DNA of 64,000 nucleotides from positions 17,064,204 through 17,128,203 of the forward strand of contig NC_083655.1 in assembly GCF_963576545.1 (NCBI RefSeq), in the 5' to 3' direction. Positions within the stretch are counted from its first letter, which is position 1, and the number at the start of each line of letters is the position of its first letter. The position numbers were made by a program, and so were the translations under genes. Source of the DNA: Limanda limanda (taxonomy: Eukaryota > Chordata > Actinopteri > Pleuronectiformes > Pleuronectidae). Under the pieces are notes generated by a model. The model was not told where the DNA came from. It ran no database searches and saw only the letters and a program-made list of their open reading frames with translations. Shown in pieces: positions 1-20,880 of the stretch.

Positions 1-4006
<4,006 letters not shown>

Positions 4007-4045
4007 TAGCAGATGAGATTGACTGCAGCAGGAGATCCAGCGGAG
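4007..4045 (+). CDS. pard3: pard3 39-nt in-frame cassette exon
   Basis: Small exon with acceptor ctctaacag and donor gtaagc at 4046. Its 39 nt keep phase 1 on both sides, so inclusion or skipping both leave the frame open. Included, it reads VADEIDCSRRSSG after the Asp-Leu of the preceding exon, with a final G passed to the next exon. When skipped, the preceding exon joins directly to give [11 protein letters not shown]. Mammalian PAR3 has an alternatively spliced segment at this same point beginning IADE, which supports homology: the shared ADE and the position agree, while the rest has diverged. The exon lies just upstream of the aPKC motif in the mature protein, so its use could tune kinase interaction; that is inference. 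It is too short for ordinary ORF finding, and no transcript was available to me. Confidence 0.78.
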
Positions 4046-4979
4046 GTAAGCAACCATGTAGGGACAAGCTCAATACATTCTCCCCATCATTACAAAGGAC
4101 CATTATGATTGTTCAGCTAGGTCAATAATAGAGATAAAACAGTCCCACTCTGTCTTCATAACCTGCACATAACCAGCCATTATTGGCTGTGTGATCTTGG
4201 CACCTGTAGATGCATATGGAGGAGAGAGTTGTTTCCAGATAATTGCAGCTTGATCAAAAGACGGTTTTCATATTGCTGAGAGGGAGTCGCATGGCGTTGA
4301 ATAGAGACTTGGCAACTAATGTGGGAACCTGTGCCATTGTGCTCATTCTGTAGTGCAGGTGATGAAGAGAACACCCATTACTGCAGGAGTTGTGCAGGGC
4401 TGGAGGAAACCAGGCAGTGGAGTGGCATTTGCCAGTTGGCCTCTTCAGCTCACTGCTATTGATCCATCATAGTCAGGCAGGTTTGAGCTTAGTATTCAGC
4501 ACATTAGAGGACATCCAATCCATTAAATTAACACAGAATGAGCTGATAGTTGGGTCATGAGGGAACATTTTTGAGTGATTTCCCAAAGAGCACTAATTTT
4601 GAAACTAGCATACTTGTTGTCTTCAGGGATACATAAAATCATATTTGTGCCCATATTAGATATGTGATTACCTACATGCAAACCTAAAACAACTGTCTCT
4701 ATATCTTAAGAAATCCTAAACGTTCTATAGGAGCCTGGAAAATTGCTTAAAGACAAATATTAAATGACCTGTGAAGGCTGAACTCCACCAGAACTGAGAA
4801 TTTTGGAACTTATTGTCAAAATCTCTCATCTGCTTATCTTTCCGAGTTGACATCTTCGACAGTGTCTTGAACTGTTTGGCATCTCATCCTGAGATATCTG
4901 TATTCCTTCAGTTTCATTTCACGTCTCACAACACGCCCTCTTACGTACTAACTCACTAACCCTAACCCTCTTGTATACA

Positions 4980-5270
4980 TAAATTAGCAGGTATATAATA
5001 ATAATCCAGGTCAAGCTGTTAAAAAAGCGATGGACTCTTTTCCCATTGCCAGTATGTCCAACGTTAAAAGTGCGCGAAAGGCTGAGGTGCTCTCTCACCT
5101 CACTGTCTTGCCAAATTAGCCATTTAACCTGTGGGTGTCACATGTCCATCACCACCCAAAACCTGTGTCTAAGGCAGAGATATTGACCAGGAGTGAATGT
5201 CAACTATGTATTCCAGTTGCAGACAAAAGCCAGAAATTAGTAGGTGTTTGTTGGTTTTTATTTACCAATT
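4980..5270. repeat. Interspersed repeat, copy 1
   Basis: This stretch shares an ordered set of blocks with 61441-61765: taaattagcaggtat, the block cccattgccag, an interior ctctca...ctgtcttg block, tgtgtct, aggagtgaatg and agacaaaagccag. The order and spacing agree over about 300 bp while the bases between have diverged, so the two are old copies of one dispersed family in the same orientation. I cannot name the family. Confidence 0.6.
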
Positions 5271-7432
5271 GACCAATTTTCCAGACATTTCCCTGCTCTA
5301 TACTCAAATAGGCTCACTCAAAAAGTTTGCACAAATTTCACTAGTGGGCTGGCAAGAGAAATGCCTGAAAAAAGCTGGAGCAACTGACTCTGGCATTTGC
5401 ATTCTCACAAACAGCACCTTCAGGAAATTTCATGAGAATGTCCAAAAAGTCTGAAAACAGCTTGACAGGCTAATAGTGTTTAACGAGAGACGGGCACTTC
5501 AAGCTCACCTGTTCATCCAGTCCGTTGCCATTCTTGGCATTAAAGTTACCACCTCCGCATAATCATTGCTTGGCTAATTAAGCCACTAGACTTACTTGGA
5601 GAGTGATAAGCAAGTGTAACAGTAAAAGTATTGGGTTGACAAAAGCACCCGTCCATTGGACAGTGTCCAGCATCCATAATTATGATATTAGCCACAAGCC
5701 CGGGTGAGGATGATTCCTTTGTGACACATGTTCAGCGTACGGAGGACGTCCTCTGTCAGGTTAATGATCCACAGCTGGCAGAGACATAGGAGCCCGGTCG
5801 ACCCAGTGACGCCTCACTTCCAGTAGGATACCTGGACGTGGCCTTCCTTCGACCACCTTGGAGGCTATTTTTAACATAATTACCCTTTTACCGCCCTGCT
5901 TAAAGGCCGGACTCTCTGAATAAATTATGTGTAATGGAGCCCCCTGTCTGTACACAGATCTTTACATGCAAGGGCCTGTGGTGAGTAATGGCTGGGGAGC
6001 ATAGTTTTAGCTGCTCTAATTATACTATGGGCTCCTGTCCCTGTAATAACTGCTGCTGATTTATTCATCGAGTTTGCCATACCTCCTCTCTAACGTTTAA
6101 TGGCAATGGATCTTTTGCAATTAACTGTCCTTGCCCTTAATCTGGCTAAAGAACCCAGCGTGTTGGCTATTTCTGTCTTTGGCCATGGCAAAGTTCCACG
6201 TGCACTTCCCCCATATTTGGTTTAATTGTCTGTCTTTTTTCGTATTTCATTATGATGATTTTCATTTCTCCTCCAGACATATGGGGAGATACAAGCTCAT
6301 GCCTGTATGCAGTGGGGGAATGTGTATTTTCATCCCTCTGAATAAGAGGGAGATGAGGAGCACAGCACCGAGGCTTCTGTTGTGTGATAGGAATCGCATA
6401 ATAGACTGGCATACAGAGAGCTGTCCGTCAAACTCTCCCAGGAGAGCCAGGGCTGCCTCTGATGAAAACAAAGGCAGGTTTGAGGCAGCCGGGGTCTGCG
6501 GGCAAACTCTCTCTCTTTGCTTCGCTCTGCCATTCTCTTTGTCTCTCGGCTTCTCTCAGTCATTCACCACCACGACTAGAAACAATGGCAAAGGGGGATC
6601 ATGGTGAGGAATACCAAGCGGGAGAATAATTCCCTGTTTCCGAGTACAGCAGATGTCATTTGTGTTCCCTTGAACTGTTGCATCCTATGCGCCTCTAACT
6701 TGCAATCCCATTGTGTCAAACATGTACCCTGGCTTCTGCTCGTCTGCTGTTGGCAGGATTAATGCATGAGCTTAAAAAAAAACAAATTTACATGGCATTT
6801 GTACTGGGTTGATCGAGTTTTATCCACAAAGTATGAAAAATTACAGCACTCTCCTCTGTGCCCATGTATCGTTGTAATATATTTTGTCTTTAGACTGTCC
6901 TCTCTTGTCCTTCACATGATGAGATTACTCCCTCTGAACAAATGAATTACATTATTTTTTACTTGCATTCTCTTGCTCTCGTAAGGCTTTTTTATATTTC
7001 CCTGGCATTAAAATTTGTCATAGTAATCAGAAATGGTCCCGACTCCTCTGTGGAGCTAAGCAGTAAAATGAATCTTCTCGTCCTGCAAGCAGAGAACTTT
7101 TGACCCCCTCAGACATTTGTAGTATACAGTTAAGTTTCATTTTACAGTTTAATGCAGCCTCAAGGCAAACACATGCTCTTACTCCTAAATGGCATGCAAT
7201 GTTATTGGATTGGTGTTCATTCATTTTGAATGGTACTTTCAGGATTGCGTCCAGGCTCTCTGGGGATTGGACAGTTGTATTAACATTGACAAAAAGGAAG
7301 AGAAAATGGTGTGTTAAATAAATAACAATACGTTAACCAGCCCTGGAACCCAACACCACTCTCTAACAGCTGACCTTTCAGCCCATCTGACTTATTTGAC
7401 ACCAGATCTATATATGACAGAGGAACACCCTT

Positions 7433-7855
7433 AGGCTCCATCCATACTACTACGTTTTCAAATTATCTCTGTCCACACAATCATGTTGACTGTGGAACAG
7501 TTTTGATCCCTGCACATACTAACACACCTAATAACGCATGTCACACGACCACTCACATACTCTTAGCCTTTGTATGCCAGTGAACACAGATTGATCAAAA
7601 TAATAGATTGTCTCCTACGCATGTAAACTTTGTAAAATGCAGAATGAAGAATAAATGCTGCTTAAGAGTTTAGATACTAAAACGGGGTCAACCGTGTTTC
7701 AAAACGTCTCAATTTTACACTGTAAAACTCCAGAGTACTGTTGACGCCAGGCGTATCTGTAGTTGTAACAATAAGGGTGCATAAGTAGCAAATGCATTAA
7801 AGGACAGATGCCTTTTTGACTGAAAGGGTCCTAAAAGTAGTGTGGATACTATGTT
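7433..7855. mobile_element. MITE-like non-autonomous DNA element (degenerate)
   Basis: The left end reads tccatactactacgtttt and the right end reads aaaagtagtgtggata, imperfect inverted repeats of each other. The interior holds aaacggggtcaaccgtgttt and aaaacgtctc. This is typical of a common teleost element whose ends read roughly tccacactantacgtttt; that likeness is from memory. No transposase is present. Boundaries are approximate and no target-site duplication is clear. Confidence 0.5.
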
Positions 7856-10106
7856 TCTTTAAAAGGACAGGACTGAATTGGGAAATTAGTGAAAACTGCT
7901 TTATCTCATGAATGTTTGAATTAGCTGGCTATTCATGAGCATGCTGCTGCAGGTTTGCTTGGTTAAGGGATCAAGAAGAAAACAGCAAAGGCGTTCAGCC
8001 AACAACAGAGACAAGCTGCCATCAGTAAAATTAGGATAACAGCTTCAGCATGTATACTTTTCTGCGCAGCGCTGCCAGTATACGCTCTTCTTTCTTTCTT
8101 TCTTTAGCTCTTCACTCATCATACCCTGCTTTTGTAACCTTTGGGTATTCATGGCCTCTCTTCCTGTCTCAATCTCTCATGCACAGAAACTAACTCTCTA
8201 CTGTGGCAGCAAATTGTTTTCTTTCAGTGATCGGGGTTTATTTTCTTTGCCAAATCTGTGTTTGGCCATGCGGCCCTCCGTCCGAAGATCCACTGTGATC
8301 ACCTAGCAGCAGTGGGTCATACCTCATTTAGGCCACTTTAAACATGTCAAGGATCTTGTTGATGTTAGTGTGTGCGGATGTCATGGGTTTGTGTTCTTGT
8401 GCCTATTGAGGAGTCCCTGCATGGGGCAAAGTCATACAAACATATACAATCAATGTTTGCATGTGTGTGTTCTATTCAGTGGGGGTAGAGACAAAGCCTC
8501 AGAGCAACATTTGCTATTGAAAACATACAGGAAGAGCTGTCGGAGACATTAATTTACACCACATGAAGCCACAGAGGAAACAGCAGCACACACTCATTAC
8601 ATGTGGAGGGTCTATGTGGTCTACGGGGAGTCGTAAAGAAACAATGCTGCTCTGTCCAGACTTCATTGACATGTGCTGCGTCCTCAGAGTCAGTGAGGCT
8701 GCTAAAGTAATTGAATCAAGGGCTTATCCGTTATTACAGATACTTTCCTGCGCAGAAGTTTGTATTCTAACAAGGCTTCACTTGCACTTATTCTGAAAAC
8801 CATCTTGTCATGTCTGACAACGCCGCGCGGCACGCTGAATTGAGGTAGAATTAAGGGGACAGAAAATCAACCGGGCTGTTTGTTTACCAACTGGCAGGTA
8901 AGGTAAGAGCTCCGGGGAACTGACAGACGCTCCCTGACAAAATGAAATACCAATACCTGAGTCGCGCTCCACTGACATACCCTAAACAAACCCCTGGCAA
9001 GCATTGGGAAAATAATTACTGCTTTTCAGGGCCTGGCTGCAGAGCTGAAAAGGTTGACTGATGAACATTCACTTTGCTTTCTACACAGTTGGCCTACCAG
9101 CTTGTATAGCAGCATAATGCTGGCCCTCCTTAAACATATACTTCTAGTCTAGATGACATGACATTTATAAGCTTCTCTAACCAGCTCATTTACAAATATT
9201 TGAGGTAATAACAGCTCTTAATTTGTATCACAGGAACAATTTACTAGTCAATTGCTTTTCTAAATGGTTATACTACATGCATAATTGTTGTGTCTTTAAC
9301 AGTGTGTGCACTAGTCTGGTTTAAAATATACATAAATCATATTCATATGCTCTTACTAAGGTGTGGTGTGTGTTTCTATGGGCAATACAGTGGAAAGGTT
9401 TCACGCTCTAGTTTGTTCTGTAGGTGACCTGTGTGAACACTGTTTTTGTTGTTTTCTCCCGTCAGGCCTATTAAAACAAAACTGTTAGCAGATCCGGATG
9501 TGATTTTTTTAATGGTACTTTCTTCATGTTTTGGTATCTGAAATCCTCTCCACACAAAGGCTTTTGAAAGAGAGCCAAACATTACAGCTGTAAGACGTTG
9601 TTTGTGCTAAGACGAGCCAGTGAATACAAAAGAATAGTGTTAGAAATGAATGCACTTGGATTTGTTTAGTCTACGTGCCTTCCCTGTTTCTCCCTCCTCT
9701 CTCATAGAGAGAAATCAGAGCGAGGACCACCCATGTGAGATTTGTCAGGTTCACAGTCTATATAATCATTTTGGGAATATTTTAGTATAACACTATAATT
9801 ACTCTGGTATATTACTGTATTTGAGGTGTCATTTATATGCATTATGTTTCAGCCATAGGATTTCACTCTGGAAGACTTAGGAACAAAGGTTCACAGGAAA
9901 ATGTCTCTGTGAAGATGTAATACTCTGTTCTCATTTCACACACTTCATTGGCCAGGCAATGGCATCATTTGTTTTTCATGTTAATAGCCAGACTCACACT
10001 TTTCTCTTTGCCTGCCAAGTACGGCGCATAACATCATCCCATACAAAACCAGCAAAACGTAAATGATTCATTGACATGCAATGAGCTCTGTTATGATAGG
10101 GTTTAG

Positions 10107-14201
<4,095 letters not shown>

Positions 14202-14779
14202 TAAGGACGAGACAGCGCTCGCTTCAAATTGCTAAACAAGTCGCCCCTGTCGTGCCTCGAGCGCCAAACCGCTATCTCTCTATTTAATTCCACTCAACGC
14301 ATTCGCAACTGGATCATACAGAATCTGAATGCATTCTGAGGATGTTGCGGGTGCTAATCAGGGACCCCTCTCCTTGAACCCTGTGAGACAGAGAGAGAGG
14401 GTGGGGAGAGGAGGGGGTTATTGACCTCAAGGGCCTCTGGCACTTTTGAACCAGATTATTTTTAATAGGAACGACATGTTTTATTCATAAGCCCACATAA
14501 GCAGCACTGCTATCCAAACACGCTCAGCCATTTGTTAAGCATCAGACAATGTATTGGGGCCCATATGGGTGCTAATGTGGGAGCTGTGACACAGTCCTGG
14601 GGATAAAAGACCTTTGGAAACGATAGAATCCACTACAGGTTGGGATTTTTGCCTGTGATCGGTATTCTGAGCACCTTTCTCATTTTGCTTTGGAAAATTG
14701 TCGAGGCCGACTACCTTCAGAGGCTTAGAGAGATTCCACAAGATTGTAATATTTATTTCTTGGAAGTCATTAAACTTAA

Positions 14780-15252
14780 GATGCTTTCAGACATGCACTG
14801 AACTCCAGAAATTATCCGGAGGGGATGTGTGTGAGAAGGCAAATGTCCGACTCAGTTGCTGCCAATGTTCTCCTGAGTTTCTCCTGCCAGACCACATAGT
14901 TCAAACTTTGGATAATGTCTGAATGAGTCAATATGAGAATACACGTAGGAAGGATTCACCCGGAGTGAATGGGCATGTTGATGACATTTCGAGCTCAGCA
15001 CAGATTCAAAACAAAAACAACAAAAAAAACAGAAAGAAAATAAATACCAGAAGATGAAATAAACGAAGATGCCAACTCGATAAGACGAGATTCAGGCAGC
15101 ACATCAATGCCGGTTTCGATGTGCTGTAAACAAAAACACATGATCTCCGCAGCAGAATCAAAACGTCGATGCTCCAGAGCTTGCTGTGTTGCTGTGAATG
15201 CGTCCAACTAACGGAACTCCGGCTGTGCTCCTCGTGTGTGAAAAGCCCACTG
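14780..15252. mobile_element. MITE-like element flanked by CTTAA
   Basis: The left end gatgctttcagacatgca and the right end cgtgtgtgaaaagcccactg are imperfect inverted repeats; inside each is a block resembling gaactcc(a/g)ga. CTTAA occurs on both sides (14775-14779 and 15253-15257), consistent with a TTAA-type or 5-bp target duplication. The interior has no coding capacity for a transposase. It resembles a frequent teleost repeat from memory. Confidence 0.55.
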
Positions 15253-17592
15253 CTTAATGTTGTGTTTGCTATCTTCCAGCCTGTGTTACAAAAACAACTG
15301 CCACAGAGCACTGATGGGTAAAAACAGACCTTTACCCAACAGTAAAGAACCTACGTGGCTTTGGACCATACAAAGTACAAAGACAATAGTAAAGGAAACA
15401 TGCAAAACGACTCAAGATAAAAATAAACATCCTGCGGGTATCCATTCAGTATCTCTGCCCCAAGGAAAATTAGTGGGAGTCACATTAATTATTTCAATGC
15501 CGTGCACATTTGAATATGGAATAAATTAATGGCTGAGGCAGTGCGGGCCTTTATCACTAAGTTGTTTTCATGTGGATTAGTTTAATGGGATTAGTTAGCG
15601 TATCGCGGCGCACAGCTCAGTAATGAACAATAAAGACGACAAGTGTGTTTTGAGGTCACGATTGAGGAATGTGGGGTGCTTGCTTATCTTCTATCATTTT
15701 CACTCATGTGTTTTTTCACCCAACTGTCTTTGCATCCTGTGGTGTAAATGCATAATGGCTCCTACATGCTGTTGCACACCAGGTCACATATGTTCACAGG
15801 AGTGCACGCATAGAAATGTTCTGCATTAATGGACAAAAGAGGAAATCTGGGTTTGACACTCTGCGACATGCACTCTGCACCTTTGGCAAACCTTTTTGAG
15901 GGGCTGTGTGCTCAGCCCGATGGCCGTCTGCTTGATGATTTTAGTCGGGCACGTGGGCCCCGTGCCTCATCATCGTTCTTCATTATCTTTGAGTTCCACT
16001 GCCACTTAAGAGTTGGCATGTGGCAGGCCTCGCTGACACTCACCTCCTTCTCCGTGCGTTCACCACCAGGACCTGTGCCTCCTGAATGCAAAGAGGCAGC
16101 CTCCTGTACCGGGGTGTCTCTCCGACTCTCAAGCCCTGTCTCTGCTTCTCGCTCTTACTCATTCTCCTTGCTGATACCTCAGACAATTTTTTTACTTAAA
16201 TCTACGGCAGCTCTCACACCCACACATCTACTGTGTCTTTCTCACTTCTCTTTCTCTGTTCCCTGGCAAATAACTGAGGTGAGCATGAATGTGTCGCACT
16301 GGATAAATAATCAAACTTTTTTCTAAAGAACAAAGTGGAGCATTTTGAAATGCTTAGAGGTTGAAACTGAGGAGAAGGAAAGAAAAGTGAAAGATCTGTA
16401 TTTAGAAAATCTTGCAGAAGTTTTGCGGTGATTTTTGGAAAAGCAGAAGGCTTCCTGTTCATAACAAAGAGTTTGGCTGACTGGGACTGAACCCACAACT
16501 GAAATAATTTACATTATAGCAAGTTTCACCTGTCTCACTATTGTATCGAAACATCAAAAGGACATGCTGATTGGGTTAATCATTTGTAATGCTTGTCTCC
16601 GAGGGTTTCATTTGCATAAAATGGAAAGGCAGGCTCCCACTTTTTCATGCATTTTTCACACATGCATGTCTCAACACTCACCTTCTCTCTCTGAGGAGAT
16701 TTCAAAGAGTTTGCCGCGCGCTGCAATTTGAGCTCATTTGCATGCAGGCCTTTGGATGGCCTGATGAACGTGTAGTGCACGTCCGCTTAATGGACAGTCT
16801 GATTGGGAGTGCATTAACATCAGAGCCAGGGGAAAGGAGGATGGCCTAATATAGAGAGTGAGGATAGATGGAGAGAGTGAGATAAATACTGTGAGTGCAA
16901 GAATGACTGAAAGTGTGCAAGTGCATGATGGAAAGAAAATTGACTGCCTAAAGCCCAGAGCTAAAGACACTGCAGTGTACAAGCCTGGCTTCAGTGCGTC
17001 TCTGGATTCACAGTGCACCGCCTCTAGGATGGCAGGCAGCCTGGTACACAGTCCTGGACCATCCACTAATGGATTACATATAATCTTATGAATGGATATG
17101 TGCATGCATCCATAGGATACAAATTTTGCCCCCAGCAACTCACTGTTATTTCAGGGATGTATGTTACATGCATCTATTAGTGTGCGTCCATGTCTGCCTT
17201 TGCAGGGATATAATCCCCTGAACCACTATATGTGATTATTCATCTCCTTTCTAGTGGAAAACATGTGATCATTACTTTCTGATTCTATCAGTTTTATTTA
17301 GAGGTTGGGAGCTTTGCCCAGGGCTCTGTTAGCATTCTAGCAGACAATGATGTCTCAGCCGCAGCCTGCGAGACTCCCTTCAAAATGCCAAATGAGGTGT
17401 TGTTTATCTGCTCGTGACTGACTGACCTCCTCCATCAAGGACCATCTCCCATCTCTGGGTGTGTGTGTAAGCACATACAAATCACACACTCCAGATCATG
17501 TATGAAATGTCTTTAGAACAATGTGAAAATTTATATAATTATGAGTTAAATAGGCTCATTAGATCTCTATCTTCAGAAGGTTGATATACAGA

Positions 17593-17640
17593 GTGTGTGT
17601 GTGTGTGTGTGCGTGTATGTGTGTGTGTGTGTGCGCGCAC
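17593..17640. repeat. (TG)n microsatellite, interrupted
   Basis: TG run with several single-base interruptions (gcg, tat). Confidence 0.9.
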
Positions 17641-18797
17641 ATGCGTGTGTGCATGTGTTTGCATGTTCATATTTCTATGTCAAAATTATGTTTATGTGTG
17701 TATAAATGTATATTTGACAATAGTGAGGAAAATGCATTATATAGTAGGAAAAGCTAACAGTAGCATGAAGGAAAAACAGTAGTGTAAAGGCTGCAAAAAT
17801 ACTAAGCATGGTTGGGACAGGGAACGGGGGCCAGAGAGGAGGAGGGGGTGGATCGGGTGAGAAGCCGTGTGCACTGGAGTGAACTGGGGCACCAAGGGAG
17901 AGTGGGAAAGGAGGATGCAAAGGGAAGGGAAGGGAAAGGGAGAATGAGAGGAGAAAGGAGCTTTTCACAGCGGCAGTCACGGCATAGTGCTACTGTCCGC
18001 CTGCAGGGGGACTGAGCATTAATACTGATTTTCTTTCATAGTTTTTTACCTTTTGGGTGTGTGAGTTAGCGTGAGCAGATCTAAAGAGCATGTAAATGAG
18101 CACTTGCGTGAGTGTGTAATGCATAGTTGCGTGCACATGTATAAATAACGCGAGTTGTGTTTTTTAGATCTGTTAATGGGCTCCGGCATCTCACCCTTGC
18201 TCCTCAGTGGTCCTCATACACACACACACGTCCTCTTACTCCCACCTCCCTGCTACTCCCCCCCCTCGCCACCAATCTGATAAGTGGCATGCCTCACGCC
18301 GAGCCATCAACCGACACTGGAGCTCGGTGTGACAGCCTTGCAACCCCCACCCTACACCCTTCAACCCTACATCACTGCTCTGGGACCTCATCTGCCTGCT
18401 CCTCCCTGCGGATGCAGCCCCACTCAAGGCTACATGGAGCGATGCACGGGGTGGGGGTGGTGGTGGAGTGGAAAGGAAAGCAGTGAAAGATGAAGTGTGG
18501 GGATGCTTTCTCTCTTTCAATTTGTATTATTCTTGGGCAGTGTGGAAGAAGCATGCTAGTAGCACTTGTGTGTGTGTTTGCATGGATGCATGACTATGCC
18601 TTAAAAAATGGATACCACATCATGGAAGCTCATCTGTGTGTAGCACGAGAGGAGGTAGTGAGCGTGTTTCCATGCCGCTCCGTGTGTCTTCATGCCATCT
18701 GATTCTTTCTGCTCGTGTGGGTGTGAACAGCTGATGGCGGGTAAGCCGGTTTGATCATTAGTACACCGACATGACACACGTATTAGCCTGGCTTTTA

Positions 18798-18800
<3 letters not shown>

Positions 18801-18869
<69 letters not shown>
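18801..18869. repeat. (CA)n microsatellite
   Basis: Uninterrupted CA run of about 34 units, one of the longest pure arrays in the window. Confidence 0.98.
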
Positions 18870-18871
<2 letters not shown>

Positions 18872-20130
18872 AGAGCCAAGAGCCAAGAGCGTGCTGCCTG
18901 ATGGATCAACATACACCGTTCCTCTATATAATACACCCCTCGTCCCCTCCACCTCCTGCAACACACCCTCACATATGCTTGCAGCATTATACCACAGTTG
19001 ATTTGGAGACAGCAATTAGCCGCCTCCACATGTGGGCTCTGACATCTGCTGAATGTAATCTGAGAGAAAATGATAATTGTTCTTCCTTTGCGCTGCCTCA
19101 CTCATCATCATGTCTGTGCTGAGGTAGTAAAGGCAAGCGTGGGGCACAGCGTCAAGCTGGAGCCTGAGCACGAGACTGACTGGCAGCTGAGGTGATGAGA
19201 AGAATTGGAGTAATGAGATAATTACATTAAAAAAAAAGAACAATGGAACACATCATGGACGTTGGATTGTGACGAAAAAATCGGATCAGCTTCAGAAATT
19301 GCTTTTCTCGTCTTCATGTGGGAAAGGAGTCGCTCCCTGTAAGTACCTGTGAACAACACAGTGGCTTCCTGTCGGCTTTAGAGTGACTTATGTGCTACTG
19401 ACCGTTTGACATCAAAGTGGAGAAGGTGACATGAATGTGAGCTGCAAGTTTTTCCTGTCACGGCTGAATATTTCAGTGAGACCTCAATCATGAAATTTGG
19501 CAACTCTGCCGAGTGCCGGCGTACCTCAGTCTCACCTTTAGATGGCTGCACGGCGAAAAAAAGAAATATCATGTCACTGAGGGCGCGCTGCAGAGAGAGG
19601 GTCAACTTTTCTAACTTCTCAGGAAAAACAAAAGAGCACAAAATGTCCTCTGACTGTGACATCCCATTACTCCCATGCCAATCTTGTACCAAAGAGGCCC
19701 AGCTGGGGGCCAAACAACTAACAACAGAGCGCCCCGCTGAGAAGATTAGCGTCACCGTCACAGAGCGCCGCGTGGGGAGAGGGAAACAGAAAACAACAAA
19801 ACTCTTTCTGTGCACCAGGTACAGCTTTGTGTGTGGTGTCAAAAGATAGGATGTCATCATCATCAATTTCCGGTGGGGCGAGGCTGAGAGATGCGAGTAA
19901 GGAGGGGGAGGTGAGGCTGCTCTGTGACTTTAACCACCATGCACGAATGAGACATGGCCAAGGGGAAGGGGGGGGGTGTCTGGCTGTCCGGCCGCACTTC
20001 CTCTGCTTTCGGCCACTCGATGTAAATGTGATTGGGCAGCGCTGGGCCCCCATCAGACAGCCCTGGAGTAATTATATTTAGAATGATCATGCCGTGCTCT
20101 GAGATAGACCTTGAAGCGTGGGGAGGCTGC

Positions 20131-20152
20131 TGTGTATGTGTGTGTCTGTGTG

Positions 20153-20194
<42 letters not shown>

Positions 20195-20198
20195 TGTG
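20131..20198. repeat. (TG)n microsatellite, interrupted
   Basis: TG run with tat, ctg and gcg interruptions on the left and a pure 3' half, ending in cgcgtgtg. Confidence 0.95.
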
Positions 20199-20449
20199 AA
20201 GAGGTGGTGTTGCACGGTGTAGTTAATTGAATCTGAAATCCTGTTGGCCTGAAATGAGATCCTCCGATGTCTCTCACGCTGTGTCTCAGGCAGAGGGCTG
20301 CAAACATGACTGAATTCATAAAGTGTGTTATTAAAGAGCTCAAATTAAGTGTAGCAGTGCAGCCCTCCATCCTCTACCAGGCCCATGACTACTAATGATC
20401 CAACCCCAGTGGAATCACACCAACACCAACCCATGGAAACCCTGCACGC

Positions 20450-20880
20450 TCCTCTTCTCTTCTTCTCTTCTCTTCTCTTCTCTCCTCTCCTCTTCCCGTC
20501 GCTTCTCTTTTCTCCTCGATATCTTCTTCCCTCTTCACTTTTCTTCTTCTTTTCTCTCCTCTTCTCTTCTCTTCCTTTCACTTCTTTTCTTCTCTGCTTC
20601 TCTTCTTCTCTTCTTTTCGTCTCTTTTCTTCTCTCCTTGTCTCTATTGTTCTCTCCTCTTCTCTTCTCTTCTTCCCTTCACTTCTCTCCCCTTGTATATT
20701 TTCTTCTCTCCTCTTCTAGTCTCTTCTCTCCTCGCTTCCCGTCTCTCCTGTTCTCTTTTCTTTTCATTACCTCTCTCCTCTCCTCGTCTCTCCTTGTTTG
20801 TCCTTGTCTCTCTTCTCCTCTCTCCTCCTCATTCTTCTCTTTGCACTCCCTTACGAAACACCCTTTCTCTCTCTCCATCC
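20450..20880. repeat. Long polypyrimidine (CTTCT)n-rich tract
   Basis: About 430 bases almost entirely C and T on the + strand, made of variations of tcttctc and ctcttct with scattered purines. It yields long Leu/Ser/Phe or Lys/Glu/Arg frames on the two strands that are not genes. Confidence 0.95.

Noticed and set aside
4957..4970. Telomere-like ctaaccctaaccct
   Set aside because: Only two units; expected by chance in a window this size.
18601..19101. Open frames of 166 and 85 codons on the minus strand with Cys-Val runs
   Set aside because: They are produced by the CA microsatellite; other parts show no similarity and no coding signature.
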